Below, one piece after another: positions 6,224 to 7,387 of a DNA stretch of 7,387 nucleotides. The translations under genes were made by a program, and so were the position numbers. The notes below the pieces were generated by a model that saw nothing but the letters and a program-made list of their open reading frames with translations, ran no database searches and was not told the DNA's origin. The stretch spans positions 1 through 7,387 of the forward strand of contig JAAPAA010000271.1 of the NCBI GenBank assembly GCA_012274165.1, read 5' to 3'. Within the stretch, counting starts at the first letter, position 1, and each line of letters begins with the position of its first letter. The DNA comes from Thiobacillaceae bacterium. Lineage in GTDB: Bacteria > Pseudomonadota > Gammaproteobacteria > Burkholderiales > Thiobacillaceae.

Positions 6224-6320
6224 CAGGGGCCAGGATTCAGGGGGCGTTGTCGCTTCGCGGGCTTTTTAAGGAGGGCGGCCAGAGGCCGCTCATTCCCTGA
6301 CCCCTGAATCCTGGCCCCTG
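6224..6320. repeat. Perfect 20-bp inverted repeat across the hslV-hslU junction
   Basis: CAGGGGCCAGGATTCAGGGG at 6224-6243 is repeated in perfect inverse complement at 6301-6320, with 57 bp between. Related degenerate words (CAGGGGTCAGGGAT) extend the left arm to 6210. The right arm lies inside the last codons of hslV, and the left arm ends 17 nt before the hslU ATG. In mRNA it would form a strong stem whose loop holds the hslV stop codon and a second hairpin. Confidence 0.85.
6275..6289. repeat. Inner 6-bp GC hairpin in the hslV-hslU spacer
   Basis: GCGGCC and GGCCGC are separated by three bases, inside the loop of the larger inverted repeat and directly after the hslV stop codon. No T-run follows on the minus strand (CCTCCTTAAAAAG follows), so it is not a classic terminator. 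It may act as a processing or stability element between the two cistrons. Confidence 0.5.
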
Positions 6321-6856
6321 TCCCCTAAAACCTCAATCACATGATTCTGGTTCGAGTAAATGCAGATGTCGCCTGCGATGGTGAGGCTCTTTTTGACGAT
6401 TTCAAGCGGGGACAGCTCGGTGTTCTGCAGCAGCGCCACTGCGGCGGACTGGGCAAACGCGCCACCCGAACCGATGGCGGCGATACCGAGTTCGGGTTCC
6501 AGCACGTCGCCGTTGCCGGTGATGATGAGCGAGTAGTCGCGGTCGGCGACGGCCAGCATGGCTTCGAGCCGCCGCAGCATGCGGTCGGTGCGCCAGTCCT
6601 TGGCCAGTTCGACTGCGCTTCTGAGCAAATGCCCCTGGTGCTTTTCCAGTTTGGCCTCGAAGCGTTCGAACAGGGTGAACGCGTCGGCCGTGCCGCCGGC
6701 GAATCCGGCCAGCACTTTTTCCTGATACAGCCGCCGCACTTTGCGCGCGGTGGCCTTGATGACGATGTTGCCGAGGGTGACCTGGCCATCGCCGCCGAGG
6801 GCGACGTCGCTGCCACGGCGGACGGAAAGGATGGTGGTACCGCGATATTGTTCCAT
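6290..6856 (-). CDS. hslV: HslV (ClpQ), threonine peptidase subunit of HslUV
   Basis: HslV forms the double-hexamer proteolytic chamber of the HslUV protease. The N-terminus MEQYRGTTIL predicts removal of the first six residues, exposing Thr7 as the catalytic Thr1. Family landmarks are GGDGQVTLG (21-29), KVRRLY (39-44), GFAGGTADAFTLFERFE (51-67), Lys/Trp-rich ELAKDWRTDRMLR (83-95), ITGNGDV (112-118), AIGSGG (127-132) and AGDICIYSN (161-169). The family normally ends just after HVIEVL-like sequence. Here an extra 11 residues, GDRGQDSGVRE (178-188), are encoded by one arm of the inverted repeat. ATG at 6856 has no clear Shine-Dalgarno site. The 108 bp upstream (6857-6964) should hold the promoter if it is not read from the STAS gene, but I find no convincing sigma-32 or sigma-70 match there. 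Confidence 0.97.
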   Translation of the reverse strand: MEQYRGTTILSVRRGSDVALGGDGQVTLGNIVIKATARKVRRLYQEKVLAGFAGGTADAFTLFERFEAKLEKHQGHLLRSAVELAKDWRTDRMLRRLEAMLAVADRDYSLIITGNGDVLEPELGIAAIGSGGAFAQSAAVALLQNTELSPLEIVKKSLTIAGDICIYSNQNHVIEVLGDRGQDSGVRE

Positions 6857-6964
6857 GGATGAGGCGATCTAAAAATGGTTGATCCCGTCAGCGCAGATGA
6901 CGCTAAAGAGTAGCTCTGGCTGGCTTGGTTTCCCGAGTTGCCGGTTTGATCGGCCCGGGCGACC

Positions 6965-7387
6965 TCAGTCCGGATGGAGGGGGACGAGGTGCGCCAACTG
7001 GTCGATCCCCATGACGCGGAAGAGCTCGTGGATGAGCGCGTTGTGGCCGCGCAGGGTGATGGACTTGCCGCTGCCCAGGCATTGCATCAGCACGCTGATG
7101 AACTGGCTGACGCTGCCGTAATCGACGCGGGTGACTTGCGCCAGATCAACCACGACCTCGTCATGGGTCGCGGCATAGCTGCCGACCTGTTGCAGCGCAC
7201 TGTCGTTGGCCGGGGTGATTTCGCCGCTGAGGCGCAGCGCATTATCGCGCGGCTCGACTGGCGCGGCCTGTACCACGACAGCGGCCTGCACCTCGCTCCA
7301 GGAGGGCGGCGAGACTTCAAAGCGTACCGCGTAGTCCACCGCCAGATTCTCGAAGTTATCTTCCTGGCCGAGCGTCTGGTACAGCTC
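6965..7387 (-). CDS. STAS-domain protein, 5' end cut by window edge
   Basis: The reading frame is open to the right edge, so the start is outside the window; a GTG at 7339 is internal to the open frame and need not be a start. The visible 140 residues begin ELYQTLGQEDNFENLAVDYAV. A STAS fold covers about 48-136: strand ALRLSGEIT, strand EVVVDLAQV, helix SQFISVLMQC, strand SITLRGH and a helix with a final LAHLVP. STAS domains act in anti-sigma-factor antagonists, transporters and lipid-transport proteins such as MlaB. The loop where SpoIIAA has its phosphorylated Asp-Ser-Ser-Gly reads Asp-Tyr-Gly-Ser, so canonical serine phosphorylation looks unlikely. The upstream segment with FEVSPPSW is not a domain I recognise. 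It ends 108 nt before hslV on the same strand; a functional link is unproven. Confidence 0.8.
   Translation of the reverse strand, partial: ELYQTLGQEDNFENLAVDYAVRFEVSPPSWSEVQAAVVVQAAPVEPRDNALRLSGEITPANDSALQQVGSYAATHDEVVVDLAQVTRVDYGSVSQFISVLMQCLGSGKSITLRGHNALIHELFRVMGIDQLAHLVPLHPD

Noticed and set aside
6268..6274. Perfect AAGGAGG Shine-Dalgarno sequence on the plus strand
   Set aside because: No ATG, GTG or TTG start with a sustained ORF follows at a suitable distance, and all genes here are on the minus strand.
6857..6964. Heat-shock (sigma-32) promoter for hslV
   Set aside because: I looked for CTTGAA and CCCCAT-type boxes at 13-15 bp spacing and found none. Short dyads such as AGAG-TAG-CTCT are too weak to support a call.

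Overview
The window looks like a chromosomal segment of a GC-rich betaproteobacterium, perhaps a Thiobacillus/Sulfuricella-type or other Nitrosomonadales-like organism. This is inferred from the betaproteobacterial style of HslUV and YqiA, the rnb-tonB pairing and the PEP-CTERM surface protein; no rRNA or other phylogenetic marker is present. All eight recognisable genes lie on the minus strand, so transcription runs from high to low coordinates. The long plus-strand ORFs are antisense shadows.

Layout in transcription order: a STAS-domain protein cut by the right edge (7387-6965); hslV (6856-6290) and hslU (6207-4885), the ATP-dependent HslUV protease; a four-helix UPF0114/YqhA-type membrane protein (4806-4273); the YqiA esterase (4207-3650); an RNase II-family exoribonuclease (3643-1763); a TonB-family energy transducer (1742-843); and a PEP-CTERM surface protein cut by the left edge (653-1). 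yqiA, rnb and the TonB gene are packed with gaps of 6 and 20 nt and are probably one transcript. Most of the window is ordinary housekeeping DNA: protein quality control, RNA turnover and envelope energy transduction.

The most interesting part is the left end. A secreted protein whose C-terminus is entering a VPEA-type PEP-CTERM sorting signal is preceded by a good Shine-Dalgarno site and a GG-N10-GC sigma-54 (RpoN) promoter candidate. An 8-bp dyad lies about 100 bp upstream of the predicted start point, where a sigma-54 activator would bind. This fits known PrsK/PrsR/RpoN control of exosortase-dependent surface proteins.

The second interesting part is hslU, which has short repeats on both sides. 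A perfect 20-bp inverted repeat straddles the hslV-hslU junction, extends the HslV C-terminus and abuts the hslU start codon. Downstream, the last codons of hslU with their stop are duplicated in frame, next to a degenerate TAAGG-type repeat tract.

No tRNA, rRNA, CRISPR, insertion sequence or phage gene is visible. No gene-free stretch exceeds 300 bases; the longest is 654-842.
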